From NCBI GenBank assembly GCA_024234165.1, contig JACKOP010000003.1:310001-374000 (forward strand): a stretch of DNA of 64,000 nucleotides. Reading direction: 5' to 3'. Each line of letters opens with the position of its first letter. The stretch's first letter is position 1. This DNA comes from Pseudomonadales bacterium (GTDB lineage Bacteria > Pseudomonadota > Gammaproteobacteria > Pseudomonadales > UBA5518). Both the position numbers and the translations under genes were made by a program. Positions 42,880-52,037 of the stretch are shown in pieces. The notes below the pieces were generated by a model. The model worked only from the letters and a program-made list of their open reading frames with translations. It searched no databases and was not told the origin of the DNA.

Positions 42880-45803
42880 TCGACATCAGCGCCGTGCCGG
42901 CGCCGTTGCGGGCCGCGCTGGCCACGGACTGGGCGCGCATCGAGGCCGCGCTCGATGCGGACGACCGGATGCTGCTGCAGCGCCATCTTGCGGCAGACCC
43001 CGCGCTCGCCGCCGCGCTGGCGCGTGTGCTCTGCTGCAGCGCCTTCGTCGTGCAGGCGCTGGAACGCTGCCCGCAGTTGCTGCCCGAGCTGCTGGCGGGT
43101 GGCGAGCTGCAGTGCCCGCGTACGCCTTCGGACTATCGCGACTGGCTGGCGCGCGAGCTGCCGGCAGGCTGTGACGACGCCGTGCTGGATGCGACGCTGC
43201 GCCGGCTGCGCCGGCGCGAGATGGTACGCATCGTCTGGCGCGACCTGACGCGTGCAGCCACGCTGCCCGACACCACGCGCGAGCTCACCTGGCTTGCCGA
43301 GGCGGCGCTCGACGTCGCGGTGGAGCATGCGCACGCGGCGCTGGTGGTGCGCCACGGTGAGCCGCGCTCGGCGCGTGACGGTACGCCACAGCGTCTGGTC
43401 GTGATCGGCATGGGGAAATTCGGCGCCACTGAGCTGAACCTGTCGTCGGACATCGACCTGATGTTCGCGTTTCCTGAATGCGGTGAGACCGATGGCAGTC
43501 GAGCGCTCGACAATCAGGAGTTCTTCGTACGTATCGGCCAGCGGGTGATCCGCGCGCTCGATGCGCGCACGCAGGACGGTTTCGTGTTCCGGGTCGATAT
43601 GCGCCTGCGCCCGTGGGGCGAGGGCGGCGCGCTCGTGCTCGGCTTCGACGCGATGGAGCAGTACTACCAGAGCCAGGGTCGGGACTGGGAGCGCTACGCG
43701 ATGGTGAAGGCGCGCCCGGTCGCCGGCGACCGTGTGGCCGGCGAGCGCTTGCTGGGGGCGTTGCGCCCGTTCACCTACCGACGCTACATCGACTTCGGTG
43801 CCATCGAGGCACTGCGTGCGATGAAGGCGATGATCCATCGCGAGGTGCAGCGCCGCGGCAAGACCACGGACGTGAAGCTCGGCTCGGGCGGCATCCGGGA
43901 GATCGAGTTCATCGTGCAGTCGTTCCAGTTGATCCGCGGTGGGCGCGAGCCGCGGCTGCAGCAGCGCGCGTTGCTCACGGTGCTCGACGTTCTCGGCGAG
44001 CTGGGCTGCCTGCCTGCGACAGCAGTCCATGAGCTGCACGCAGCGTACGTGTTCCTGCGCAATACCGAACACGCACTGCAGGCGCGCGAAGACCAGCAGA
44101 CGCAGGCACTTCCCGACGACGAACCGGGGCGGCTGCGTCTGGCCTTCGCACTGGGTTGTCCGGACGTGGATGCCTTCCTGCACACGTTGGAGCTGCACCG
44201 CACGCGGGTGCGTGCACACTTCGCCGACGTGGTGGCTTCGCCGCAGGAGGAGCAGGCGGGTGATGTTGCCGAGCGCTGGCGCGCGCTGTGGACGCAGGAG
44301 AAGGACGAAGCCGCGCTGCTCGAGCTGCTGGAGGCCGCCGGCTTCGAGGAGCCCGCCGCCACGCTGAAGCTGCTCGCCGGGTTGCGCGGCTCGCCGCGCG
44401 TGAAGACCTTGCAGGCGGCAGGGCGCGAGCGCCTCGAGCGCTTCATGCCGTTGCTGCTGGCGGCAGCGGCGACCGACCGCCATCCGTCGCGTGTCGTCGC
44501 ACGCACCCTGGCGCTGGTCGAGTCGGTGTTGCGGCGCAGCGCCTACCTGGTGCTGCTCGAGGAGAACCCTGCCGCGCTCGAGCAGCTCGTCACCCTGTGC
44601 AGCGCGAGTCCATGGATCGCGCAGGAACTGACCAACCACCCGGTGCTGCTCGACGAGCTGATCGACCGCCGGGCGCTGTACCGGCTGCCGGAGCGCGCTG
44701 CGCTGGCGGCCGAGTTGCGTGAGCACATGCTGCGCGTGCCGCTCGGTGATCTCGAGGCGCAGATGGAGGGCTTGCGCTACTTCAAGCTCGCGCACAGTCT
44801 GCGCTGCGCTGCGTCCGAGGTCACCGGTGCGCTGCCGTTGATGAAGGTCAGCGATTACCTGAGTTTTCTCGCCGAAACGATCCTCGGGCACGTGCTCGCG
44901 GTCGCCTGGCACGACCTCGTTGCACGCCACGGCACGCCGCAGCGCGCACCCGGGGAGCCGTGCGCGCCGGATTTCGTGATCATTGCCTACGGCAAGCTCG
45001 GTGGCATCGAGCTCGGTCACGGCTCCGATCTGGACCTGGTGTTCCTGCACGACGCCGACGAATCGCTGAGCACCGACGGTGCGCGTGCGATCGAGAACAG
45101 CGTTTTCTTCACCCGTCTCGGGCAGCGCATCATCCACATGCTGACCACCTACACCCCGCTGGGTCAGCTCTATGAGGTCGACATGCGGCTGCGCCCCTCG
45201 GGAGCGTCCGGCCTGCTGGTGTCCTCGTTCCGGGCGTTTCGCGTCTATCAGCTCGAGCAGGCGTGGACCTGGGAGCACCAGGCACTGGTGCGCGCGCGCC
45301 CGGTCGCCGGCTGCGAGCGTCTGGCCGAGCGTTTCGAGCGCTTCCGGCGCGAGGTGCTCGCCATGCCGCGCGACCCGGGGCAGTTGCGTGACGAGGTGCT
45401 GGCGATGCGCGAGAAGATGCGCACACACCTGCTGAAGCCGGATACCAGCGGCGGTAAAAGTCCGCGTTTCCATATCAAGCAGAGTGTCGGCGGTATCGTC
45501 GATATCGAATTCATGGTTCAATACGGCGTGCTTGCCTGGTCCACGACCCAGGCAGCGTTGAGCGTCTACACGGACAACATCCGCATTCTCGAGGCGTTGA
45601 ACGAGAGCGGCCTGATGGCGCCGCACGATGCGGGGGTGCTCACCGAAGCCTACAAGGTGTTCCGCGCCGCGGTCCACCGACTCACCCTTCAGCAGCAGGA
45701 CGAAATCGTGCCAGCCGCGGAATTCCAGCAGTTGCGTGACGAGGTCGCGCGTATCTGGGCCGTGTCGCTGGGCGATGCAGCGAGCGAGGAGACGAGCAGA
45801 TGA
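42876..45803 (+). CDS. glnE: Glutamine synthetase adenylyltransferase/deadenylylase
   Basis: This 975-residue bifunctional enzyme sets glutamine synthetase activity by adding or removing AMP. It has two nucleotidyltransferase domains: the deadenylylase with MGKFGATELNLSSDIDLMFA near residue 180, and the adenylylase with YGKLGGIELGHGSDLDLVFL near residue 708, each followed by a helical bundle. It starts with GTG inside the preceding stop (GTGA) and its own stop overlaps ilvE. The length matches the family. Confidence 0.97.
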   Translation: MIDISAVPAPLRAALATDWARIEAALDADDRMLLQRHLAADPALAAALARVLCCSAFVVQALERCPQLLPELLAGGELQCPRTPSDYRDWLARELPAGCDDAVLDATLRRLRRREMVRIVWRDLTRAATLPDTTRELTWLAEAALDVAVEHAHAALVVRHGEPRSARDGTPQRLVVIGMGKFGATELNLSSDIDLMFAFPECGETDGSRALDNQEFFVRIGQRVIRALDARTQDGFVFRVDMRLRPWGEGGALVLGFDAMEQYYQSQGRDWERYAMVKARPVAGDRVAGERLLGALRPFTYRRYIDFGAIEALRAMKAMIHREVQRRGKTTDVKLGSGGIREIEFIVQSFQLIRGGREPRLQQRALLTVLDVLGELGCLPATAVHELHAAYVFLRNTEHALQAREDQQTQALPDDEPGRLRLAFALGCPDVDAFLHTLELHRTRVRAHFADVVASPQEEQAGDVAERWRALWTQEKDEAALLELLEAAGFEEPAATLKLLAGLRGSPRVKTLQAAGRERLERFMPLLLAAAATDRHPSRVVARTLALVESVLRRSAYLVLLEENPAALEQLVTLCSASPWIAQELTNHPVLLDELIDRRALYRLPERAALAAELREHMLRVPLGDLEAQMEGLRYFKLAHSLRCAASEVTGALPLMKVSDYLSFLAETILGHVLAVAWHDLVARHGTPQRAPGEPCAPDFVIIAYGKLGGIELGHGSDLDLVFLHDADESLSTDGARAIENSVFFTRLGQRIIHMLTTYTPLGQLYEVDMRLRPSGASGLLVSSFRAFRVYQLEQAWTWEHQALVRARPVAGCERLAERFERFRREVLAMPRDPGQLRDEVLAMREKMRTHLLKPDTSGGKSPRFHIKQSVGGIVDIEFMVQYGVLAWSTTQAALSVYTDNIRILEALNESGLMAPHDAGVLTEAYKVFRAAVHRLTLQQQDEIVPAAEFQQLRDEVARIWAVSLGDAASEETSR

Positions 45804-46729
45804 CTTTCGACGATCGGGACGGCGTGATCTGGTTCGACGGCGAACTGGTGCCGTGGCGCGAGGCGCGTACCCATGTGCTGACGCACACGCTGCATTACGG
45901 ACTCGGTGTCTTCGAGGGCGTGCGTGCCTACCATACCGCTGATCGTGGCACCTGTATCTTCCGCCTGCAGGAGCACACCGACCGCCTGTTGCGCTCGGCG
46001 CACATCCTGCGCATGAACATGCCGTTCGATCGCGAGGCGCTGAACGAGGCCCAGCGCACCGTGGTGCGCGAGAACGGCCTTGCCGAGGCGTATCTGCGCC
46101 CGCTGGCCTATCTGGGGTCCGAGGGCATGGGGCTGCGTGCCGACAACCTCAGGACGCACGTCGTGGTGGCAGCGTGGGAGTGGCCGTCGTACATGGATCC
46201 CGAGGCGCGCGAGCGCGGCATCAAGGTGCGCACCTCCTCGTATACCCGCCACCACGTGAACATCACGATGTGCAAGGCGAAGGCGGTCGGGAACTACACG
46301 AACTCGATGCTGGCGCTGCGCGAGGCACTCGACAGCGGCTGCGAGGAAGCGCTGCTGCTCGACAACGAGGGCTACGTGGCCGAGGGCAGTGGCGAGAACA
46401 TCTTCGTGGTGCGCGGCGGGCGCATCCACACGCCCGAGCTGACCTCGTGTCTCGAGGGCATCACGCGCGACACGATCATCCGCCTGATCGGCGAACTCGG
46501 TCTGGAGCTGGTCGAGCGGCGCATCACGCGTGACGAGATCTACATCGCCGACGAGGCGTTCTTCACCGGCACCGCAGCCGAGGTGGTTCCGATCCGCGAA
46601 CTCGATGGACGCGCGATCGGCAGCGGCCGTCGCGGTCCGATCACCACCGAACTGCAGTCGCGCTACTTCGATCTGGTGCGCGGCGCCCGCGCCGACCACC
46701 CGGAGTGGCGCACGCCAGTCGCCGGCTGA
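45800..46729 (+). CDS. ilvE: Branched-chain amino-acid aminotransferase
   Basis: This 309-residue fold-type IV PLP enzyme transaminates the keto acids of valine, leucine and isoleucine. It shows HTLHYGLGVFEGVRAYHT at the start, the PLP Lys in MCKAKAVGNYTNSMLAL, EEALLLDNEGYVAEGSGENI and FFTGTAAEVVPIRELDGR. It overlaps glnE by four bases (ATGA). The glnE-ilvE-waaF order is shared with Pseudomonas. Confidence 0.96.
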   Translation: MTFDDRDGVIWFDGELVPWREARTHVLTHTLHYGLGVFEGVRAYHTADRGTCIFRLQEHTDRLLRSAHILRMNMPFDREALNEAQRTVVRENGLAEAYLRPLAYLGSEGMGLRADNLRTHVVVAAWEWPSYMDPEARERGIKVRTSSYTRHHVNITMCKAKAVGNYTNSMLALREALDSGCEEALLLDNEGYVAEGSGENIFVVRGGRIHTPELTSCLEGITRDTIIRLIGELGLELVERRITRDEIYIADEAFFTGTAAEVVPIRELDGRAIGSGRRGPITTELQSRYFDLVRGARADHPEWRTPVAG

Positions 46730-46752
46730 GCCGTGCCGGAGCCTGGCGGCGC

Positions 46753-47811
46753 ATGGACAGCGTGGCGCCGGTGAGCGCTCCCGCAGACAGTGCATCGATC
46801 CTGGTCGTCGGCCCGTCGTGGGTCGGTGACATGGTGATGGCGCAGTCGCTGTTTCGCGTGCTCGCGGCGCGTCCCGGCAATCCTGCGCTCGACGTGCTCG
46901 CGCCGCGCTGGTGCGCCGACCTGCTCGCACGCATGCCCGAAGTGCGCAGCGCGATTCCACTGCCGTTCGCGCACGGTGAACTCGCGCTCGCGAGGCGCCG
47001 CCGGATTGGTGTCGAGTTGCGCGGGCGTGGCTACGCACAGGCGATCGTACTGCCCAATTCGCTGAAGTCGGCGCTGGTGCCGTGGTTTGCGGATATCCCG
47101 CGGCGCACCGGCTGGCGCGGCGAGTTGCGCTATGGTCTGCTGAACGATCTGCGCCGCCTCGATCCCGAGCGCCTGCCGCTGATGGTGCAGCGTTTCGTCG
47201 CGCTGGGTGTCGATGCCGGTGCTGCGCTGCCCGAACCGCCGCGACCGCGTCTTCGTGCCGACCAGGGCGCAGCCGCCGCATTGCGCGCACGTCTCGGGCT
47301 GGAATCGGTGCGGCCGGTGCTCGCGTGTTGCCCGGGGGCGGAATTCGGTCCGACCAAGCGCTGGCCGGAAGCGCATTTCGCGGCAGTTGCTGCGGCGGCG
47401 ATCGAAGCCGGCATGCAGGTCTGGTTGTTCGGTTCGACCGGTGATCGCAGTGTGACTGCGGGCATCCGTGCCGCGCTCGCTGCACCGGCGCAGGCCCACT
47501 GCGCAGACCTTGCCGGCCACACCACGCTGGCCGACGCGATCGATCTGCTCGCCTGTGCCAGTGCGGTACTCAGCAACGATTCGGGCCTGATGCACGTGGC
47601 TGCGGCGCTGGGCCGACCGCTGGCGGTCGTCTACGGCGGCAGCTCGCCGCGTTTCACGCCGCCGCTCGTCGATGATCCGGTGCTGTTCACCTCGTCGCTG
47701 GACTGCGTTCCGTGTTTCGAGCGCACATGCCGCTACGGGCATTACCGCTGCCTGCGGGATCAGCTTCCGGGGCCCGTGGCGGCGGTCGTGCTGCGGCTCG
47801 CCGGACGCTGA
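46753..47811 (+). CDS. waaF: LPS heptosyltransferase II
   Basis: This 352-residue GT9-family enzyme adds the second L-glycero-D-manno-heptose of the LPS inner core. It has ILVVGPSWVGDMVMAQSLFR at the N-terminus, the donor motif CCPGAEFGPTKRWPEAHFA, and SNDSGLMHVAAALGRPLAVV. The terminal Cys-rich PCFERTCRYGHYRCL is typical of WaaF. The ATG at 46753 directly precedes the conserved start. HldE (61924) makes its ADP-heptose donor. Confidence 0.95.
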   Translation: MDSVAPVSAPADSASILVVGPSWVGDMVMAQSLFRVLAARPGNPALDVLAPRWCADLLARMPEVRSAIPLPFAHGELALARRRRIGVELRGRGYAQAIVLPNSLKSALVPWFADIPRRTGWRGELRYGLLNDLRRLDPERLPLMVQRFVALGVDAGAALPEPPRPRLRADQGAAAALRARLGLESVRPVLACCPGAEFGPTKRWPEAHFAAVAAAAIEAGMQVWLFGSTGDRSVTAGIRAALAAPAQAHCADLAGHTTLADAIDLLACASAVLSNDSGLMHVAAALGRPLAVVYGGSSPRFTPPLVDDPVLFTSSLDCVPCFERTCRYGHYRCLRDQLPGPVAAVVLRLAGR

Positions 47812-47843
47812 ACGGTGCGCGACGCTGGTATCGGAGAACCCCG

Positions 47844-48818
47844 GTGAGGCTGCTGCTCGTCAAGATGTCCTCGCTCGGTGACGTGATCCACACGCTGCCG
47901 GCGCTTGGGGATGCGCTCGGCGCGCAGCCCGGCCTGCAGGTCGACTGGGTGGTCGAGGAAGCGTTCGCCGAAGTTCCCGGATGGCATCCTGCCGTGCGCC
48001 GCGTGATTCCGGTCGCACTGCGCCGCTGGCGGCGTGCGCCCTTCGCTGCGTGGCGCAGCGGTGAATGGGCGCGCTTTCGCCAGGCTCTGGCGGAACGACC
48101 CTATGAACTCGTGATCGACGCGCAGGGCCTGCTGAAAAGTGCGTTCGTCGCAAGGCTGACCGGCGCACCGTGTGCCGGTTACGACCGCAGGAGCGTGCGC
48201 GAGCCGCTGGCGGCGTGCGCGTACCACCGGCGCTTCCCGGTGACCCGCGAGTGCCACGCGATCGAGCGCACGCGGCAGTTGTTCGCCCGGGCGCTCGATT
48301 ACACGGTGCCGCCCGGCGAGCCCGGCTACGGCATCGATCGGGCGCGCCTGCCGGCAGCCTCTGCCGAAGGCGGCGTGCTGTTCCTGCACGGTACCTCGCG
48401 TGCAGACAAGTGCTGGCCGGAGGTGTCGTGGATCGCACTCGGCGAGCAGGTTGCGCGCGCCGGTCACACCGTGCTGTTGCCCTGGGGCAACGAAGACGAG
48501 CGCGCTCGCGCGCAACGTATCGCGCACGTGCTGCCGGCGGCACGCGTGCTGCCGCGCATGACGCTCGCCGAGATTGCCGCGCTGCTTTGTGCGGTGCGCG
48601 CCGGCGTTGCGGTCGATACCGGACTGGGGCATCTGGCTGCGGCGCTCGGTACACCCTGTGTGTCGTTGTACGGTCCGACCCGGATCGATCTGATCGGAAC
48701 CCGTGGTGCAAACCAGCGTCAGTTGCGCGGCACATCCGACACGCTCGCCGAGCTCGGTGCAGGCGCTGTCTGGGAAGTTCTGCACCGCATGCTGCAAACG
48801 GATTCGCGCGCGTGTTGA
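47844..48818 (+). CDS. waaC: LPS heptosyltransferase I
   Basis: This 324-residue GT9-family enzyme adds the first heptose to Kdo2-lipid A. It begins from GTG with RLLLVKMSSLGDVIHTLPAL, the WaaC signature, and later has LFLHGTSRADKCWPEVSW and AVDTGLGHLAAALGTPCVSL. The seven-base overlap with the following kinase gene suggests coupling. Confidence 0.95.
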   Translation: MRLLLVKMSSLGDVIHTLPALGDALGAQPGLQVDWVVEEAFAEVPGWHPAVRRVIPVALRRWRRAPFAAWRSGEWARFRQALAERPYELVIDAQGLLKSAFVARLTGAPCAGYDRRSVREPLAACAYHRRFPVTRECHAIERTRQLFARALDYTVPPGEPGYGIDRARLPAASAEGGVLFLHGTSRADKCWPEVSWIALGEQVARAGHTVLLPWGNEDERARAQRIAHVLPAARVLPRMTLAEIAALLCAVRAGVAVDTGLGHLAAALGTPCVSLYGPTRIDLIGTRGANQRQLRGTSDTLAELGAGAVWEVLHRMLQTDSRAC

Positions 48819-50152
48819 CTCCAGCCGAGGTATTCCAGCGTGAACGTGCGCTCAGTGCACCCTTCGATCTGCGCCTTGCCGGCGGCGAGACGGTGCGCGT
48901 CGATGCGCTGCTGCGCCTGCTGCCCGGGCGGCGGCTGACCGCGCGGGTGACCCGCGGCGGTACCACGCAACTGATGAAGCTGTTTGCGAGCCGCCGCGAG
49001 CGCGCGCGCGAGCTGCGCGGGCTGGCCGCACTCGCGGCGGCAGCGATCCCTGCACCGCGGCTGCTGCATGCACTTCCCGGTGCCGTTTTCATTTCGTACA
49101 TCGATGGCGCGCGTACGCTCGCACGGTGCATGCACGAACCGGCCGATCGGGAGCCGCTGCTGAGGCAGGCACTCGCACTGCTGGAACGTCTGCATGCAGC
49201 AGGGCTGGTGCATGCGGATCCGCACTTCGACAATTTTCTCGTGACGGATGACGGCACGATCCATCTGGTCGACGCCGGAGCGATCCGTCCGCGGCGCTGG
49301 TGGGTTCTGCATCAAGCGGATCGTGCGCTGTTCTGCAGCCAGTTGCCGCTTGCGGCTCGCGCACCGCTGTGGATCGCGCTGGGTGCGGACGCGGCGTCGC
49401 TGCGCGCGGCGATCGAGCGCAGCGATCGCTGGCGTGCGCGCTGGCTTGCGGCCAAGTCCACCCGCAACTGCTCCGAGTTCGCCGCCGAGCGCAGTTGGCG
49501 CCGGCGCTGTGTGCTGCGCCGTGATCATGACGGAGCGGCGTTGCGGGCGATCCTCGCTGATCCGGACCGTGCACTGCAGGCGGGCGCTTCGTTGAAGGAT
49601 GGCTACAGTGCTACCGTTGCCCGCATCGATTGCGCCGGGAGAACGCTGGTGCTGAAGCGCTACAACATCAAGCATTGGCGGCATGCACTCGCGCGTGCGC
49701 TGCAGCACACCCGTGCATGGCGTGCATGGTGCAACGCCGCGCGGCTGCGCTCGCTCGGAATCGCCACGCCGCTGCCGGTGGCGGTGCTCGAGCGCCGCTG
49801 GGGGCCGCTGCGCAGCACGGCGTACCTGCTGACCGAGTACGTGGAAGGCGTGCCGCTGACTGCCGCCCTGGACGATGCGTCGGTCTGGTCGCGGGTGGCG
49901 TGCGAGCTCCGCCTGCTGTTCGATGCGCTCGCCGTGCTGCGTCGCAGTCATGGCGACTGCAAGGCCAGCAACTTCCTCTGCGACGCGCAACGTGTGTGGA
50001 CGCTCGACCTCGACGGCATGCGCCGGCGCTTCGGCGCGCTGCGCATGCGCCGTGCGCTGGCGCGCGATCGTGCGCGCCTGCTGCGCAATTTCGATGCGCC
50101 TGCCGCCGCACGTCTTGGCACTCTTCTCGATCAGGAGCCGGAAACATCATGA
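48812..50152 (+). CDS. Tandem-domain LPS core kinase (WaaP/KdkA-like, two kinase halves)
   Basis: This 446-residue protein starts at a GTG inside waaC and contains two protein-kinase-like domains. The first has LMKLF (Lys), the catalytic loop HADPHFDNFLV near residue 135 and LVDAGAI in place of DFG. The second has LVLKRYN, HGDCKASNFL near residue 380 and LDLDG. Similar kinases phosphorylate core heptoses or Kdo in Pseudomonas LPS. Both halves keep catalytic Asp residues, so both could be active. It overlaps waaC by seven bases and the carbamoyltransferase by four. Confidence 0.85.
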   Translation: MLTPAEVFQRERALSAPFDLRLAGGETVRVDALLRLLPGRRLTARVTRGGTTQLMKLFASRRERARELRGLAALAAAAIPAPRLLHALPGAVFISYIDGARTLARCMHEPADREPLLRQALALLERLHAAGLVHADPHFDNFLVTDDGTIHLVDAGAIRPRRWWVLHQADRALFCSQLPLAARAPLWIALGADAASLRAAIERSDRWRARWLAAKSTRNCSEFAAERSWRRRCVLRRDHDGAALRAILADPDRALQAGASLKDGYSATVARIDCAGRTLVLKRYNIKHWRHALARALQHTRAWRAWCNAARLRSLGIATPLPVAVLERRWGPLRSTAYLLTEYVEGVPLTAALDDASVWSRVACELRLLFDALAVLRRSHGDCKASNFLCDAQRVWTLDLDGMRRRFGALRMRRALARDRARLLRNFDAPAAARLGTLLDQEPETS

Positions 50153-51921
50153 AGAAGCATGCTGCAGGCTACGCTCCCGCCGGGGACCAGACCGTGGTGC
50201 TCGGCCTGTCGGGTGCGCTCGGTCACGACCCGTCGGCTGCGCTGTACATCGGCTCGCGGTTGATCGCGGCGGCCGAAGAAGAGCGTTTCCTGCGCGACAA
50301 GCACGCGAAGAACCGTATGCCGCTGGAATCCGCACGTTTCTGCCTGCGCTTTGCCGGTGTGGAGCCACGCGACGTGCGCGTGGTCGCGGTGCCGTTCGCT
50401 CCGATTCCGCTCACGCGGGCAGCGCGCTGGCACTACGCCGCGCGGCACTGGTATGCACCGGATCGCGCACTCGATGCGCTGCTGAACGGCAATCGCCGCT
50501 ACCGGCGCTACCGTGATCGCATCTTCGCGCTGTTGCGTGAGCTCGACATCGACCCCGCACGGGTGGAGTTTCACCCGGTCGAGCACCATCTTGCGCACGC
50601 GAGCAGTGCGTACCATCTCAGCGGTTTCGGCTTCGATCGCCGTGTTGCGATCATGGGCGTGGACGGCAAGGGCGAGTACGCGACTACCTTTTTCGGCTAT
50701 GGCGAGAACGGGCGTATCCACCGCATCCGCGAGTTCCACGATCCGGATTCGCTCGGCGGCCTGTACGGCGCGCTGACCGAATACCTTGGCTTCGAGATGC
50801 TCGATGGCGAGTACAAGGTGATGGGCATGGCGCCCTACGGTGACCCCGATCGCTACGACCTGTCACGCTTGCTCGACTATCGCGACGGCCGGTTGCGCGT
50901 GAACACCCGCTACGTGAACACGGTGGGCGTGCGCCGCTATCGCCACGAGGGGCGCGGCTGCTACTACGGACCGCCACTGGTGGACTGGCTGGGTCCGCCG
51001 CGTCACGGCGACAGCGCCGACGAACCGTACGTGCACTACGCGGCCGCGATGCAGCGACTGTTCGAGGACGCCGTGCTGGCACTGATGGATCACTACCTCG
51101 GGGACATCGTGCGCGAGAGCGGGCTGATCGCCTTTGCCGGCGGTGGCGCGCTGAACGTGAAGCTGAACCAGCGCATCATCGCGCGACCCGAGGTGCGCGG
51201 GCTGTTCGTGCAGCCGGCATCGGGCGATGCGGGCACTGCGGTCGGTGCCGCGTCCTACGCGCTTGGCGCACGCGGCGTGATGCCGGAACCGATGCAGCAC
51301 GTCTACCTTGGCCCGGCGTACGACAGCGACGAATGCCGGCGTGCGTGCGCGACTTGGGGCGAGCGCTTGCGTGTGGAGCAGGTGCCGGATATCGAAGTCC
51401 GGGTGGCGCGGCTGCTGGCCGACGGACACCCGGTCGCCTGGTTCCAGGGGCGCATGGAGTTCGGGCCGCGTGCGCTCGGCGCACGCAGCATTCTCGGCTG
51501 CCCCAGCGTCCCGGGCATCGCGGATCGCATCAACGCGCAGATCAAGTACCGCGAACGCTGGCGGCCGTTCTGCCCCAGCCTGCTGGATCGGGTTGCACCG
51601 CAGATGCTCGGCATCGAACACCCGGCGCCGTTCATGACGATCACGTTTCCGGTGCGCGAGGAGTGGAAGTCGCGCGTGCCGGAAGTCGTGCACCAGGACG
51701 GCACCGCGCGCGCGCAGGTGGTCGAGCGCCGTCATCATCCGCGCTACTACGCGCTGATCGAGGAGCTCGAACGCCTGACCGGCAACGGCGTCGTGCTGAA
51801 TACCTCGCTGAACCGGCGTGGTGAGGCGATGGTGTGTTCACCGCAGGACGCGCTGGAAATGTTCTTCGGCAGTGATTTGCAGTATCTCGCGCTCGAGGAT
51901 CTGCTGGTAAGCAAGACGTAG
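50149..51921 (+). CDS. LPS core carbamoyltransferase (NodU/WapO-like)
   Basis: This 590-residue protein belongs to the NodU/CmcH carbamoyltransferase family. It shows VLGLSGALGHDPSAALYIGS, AAAEEERFLRDKHAKN, the metal-site HHLAHASSAYHLSGF, GVDGKGEYAT, then the YrdC-like C-terminal half with WFQGRMEFGPRALGARSIL and VVLNTSLNRRGEAMVCSP. In Pseudomonas, the homologue WapO carbamoylates a core heptose and lies beside LPS kinases, as here. It overlaps the kinase gene by ATGA. The TAG stop is provided by the flank of a REP palindrome. Confidence 0.88.
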   Translation: MKKHAAGYAPAGDQTVVLGLSGALGHDPSAALYIGSRLIAAAEEERFLRDKHAKNRMPLESARFCLRFAGVEPRDVRVVAVPFAPIPLTRAARWHYAARHWYAPDRALDALLNGNRRYRRYRDRIFALLRELDIDPARVEFHPVEHHLAHASSAYHLSGFGFDRRVAIMGVDGKGEYATTFFGYGENGRIHRIREFHDPDSLGGLYGALTEYLGFEMLDGEYKVMGMAPYGDPDRYDLSRLLDYRDGRLRVNTRYVNTVGVRRYRHEGRGCYYGPPLVDWLGPPRHGDSADEPYVHYAAAMQRLFEDAVLALMDHYLGDIVRESGLIAFAGGGALNVKLNQRIIARPEVRGLFVQPASGDAGTAVGAASYALGARGVMPEPMQHVYLGPAYDSDECRRACATWGERLRVEQVPDIEVRVARLLADGHPVAWFQGRMEFGPRALGARSILGCPSVPGIADRINAQIKYRERWRPFCPSLLDRVAPQMLGIEHPAPFMTITFPVREEWKSRVPEVVHQDGTARAQVVERRHHPRYYALIEELERLTGNGVVLNTSLNRRGEAMVCSPQDALEMFFGSDLQYLALEDLLVSKT

Positions 51922-52037
51922 GTCGGCATTCATGCCGACGGGATCGTCGGGTTGAAACCCGACCTACGTGGATTGGCATTCATGCCGACGGGATTGCACG
52001 GGCAGGCATTCGTAGGTCGGCATTCATGCCGACGGGG
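51917..52037. repeat. REP-type palindrome cluster 5
   Basis: GTCGGCATTCATGCCGAC at 51922 and 52016 and a decayed copy near 51972, with GTCGGGTTGAAACCCGAC at 51946. It fills the gap between two convergent genes and supplies the stop codons of both (TAG at 51919-51921 on plus; TGA at 52024-52026 on minus). Confidence 0.93.

Noticed and set aside
42672..45677. A 1001-codon open frame antisense to glnE, and similar long antisense frames such as 635-2488 and 4164-6326 (+).
   Set aside because: They mirror strong genes in GC-rich DNA, have no recognisable domains, and read as Gln/Arg/His-rich low-quality protein. The real genes on the opposite or alternative frame explain the openness.
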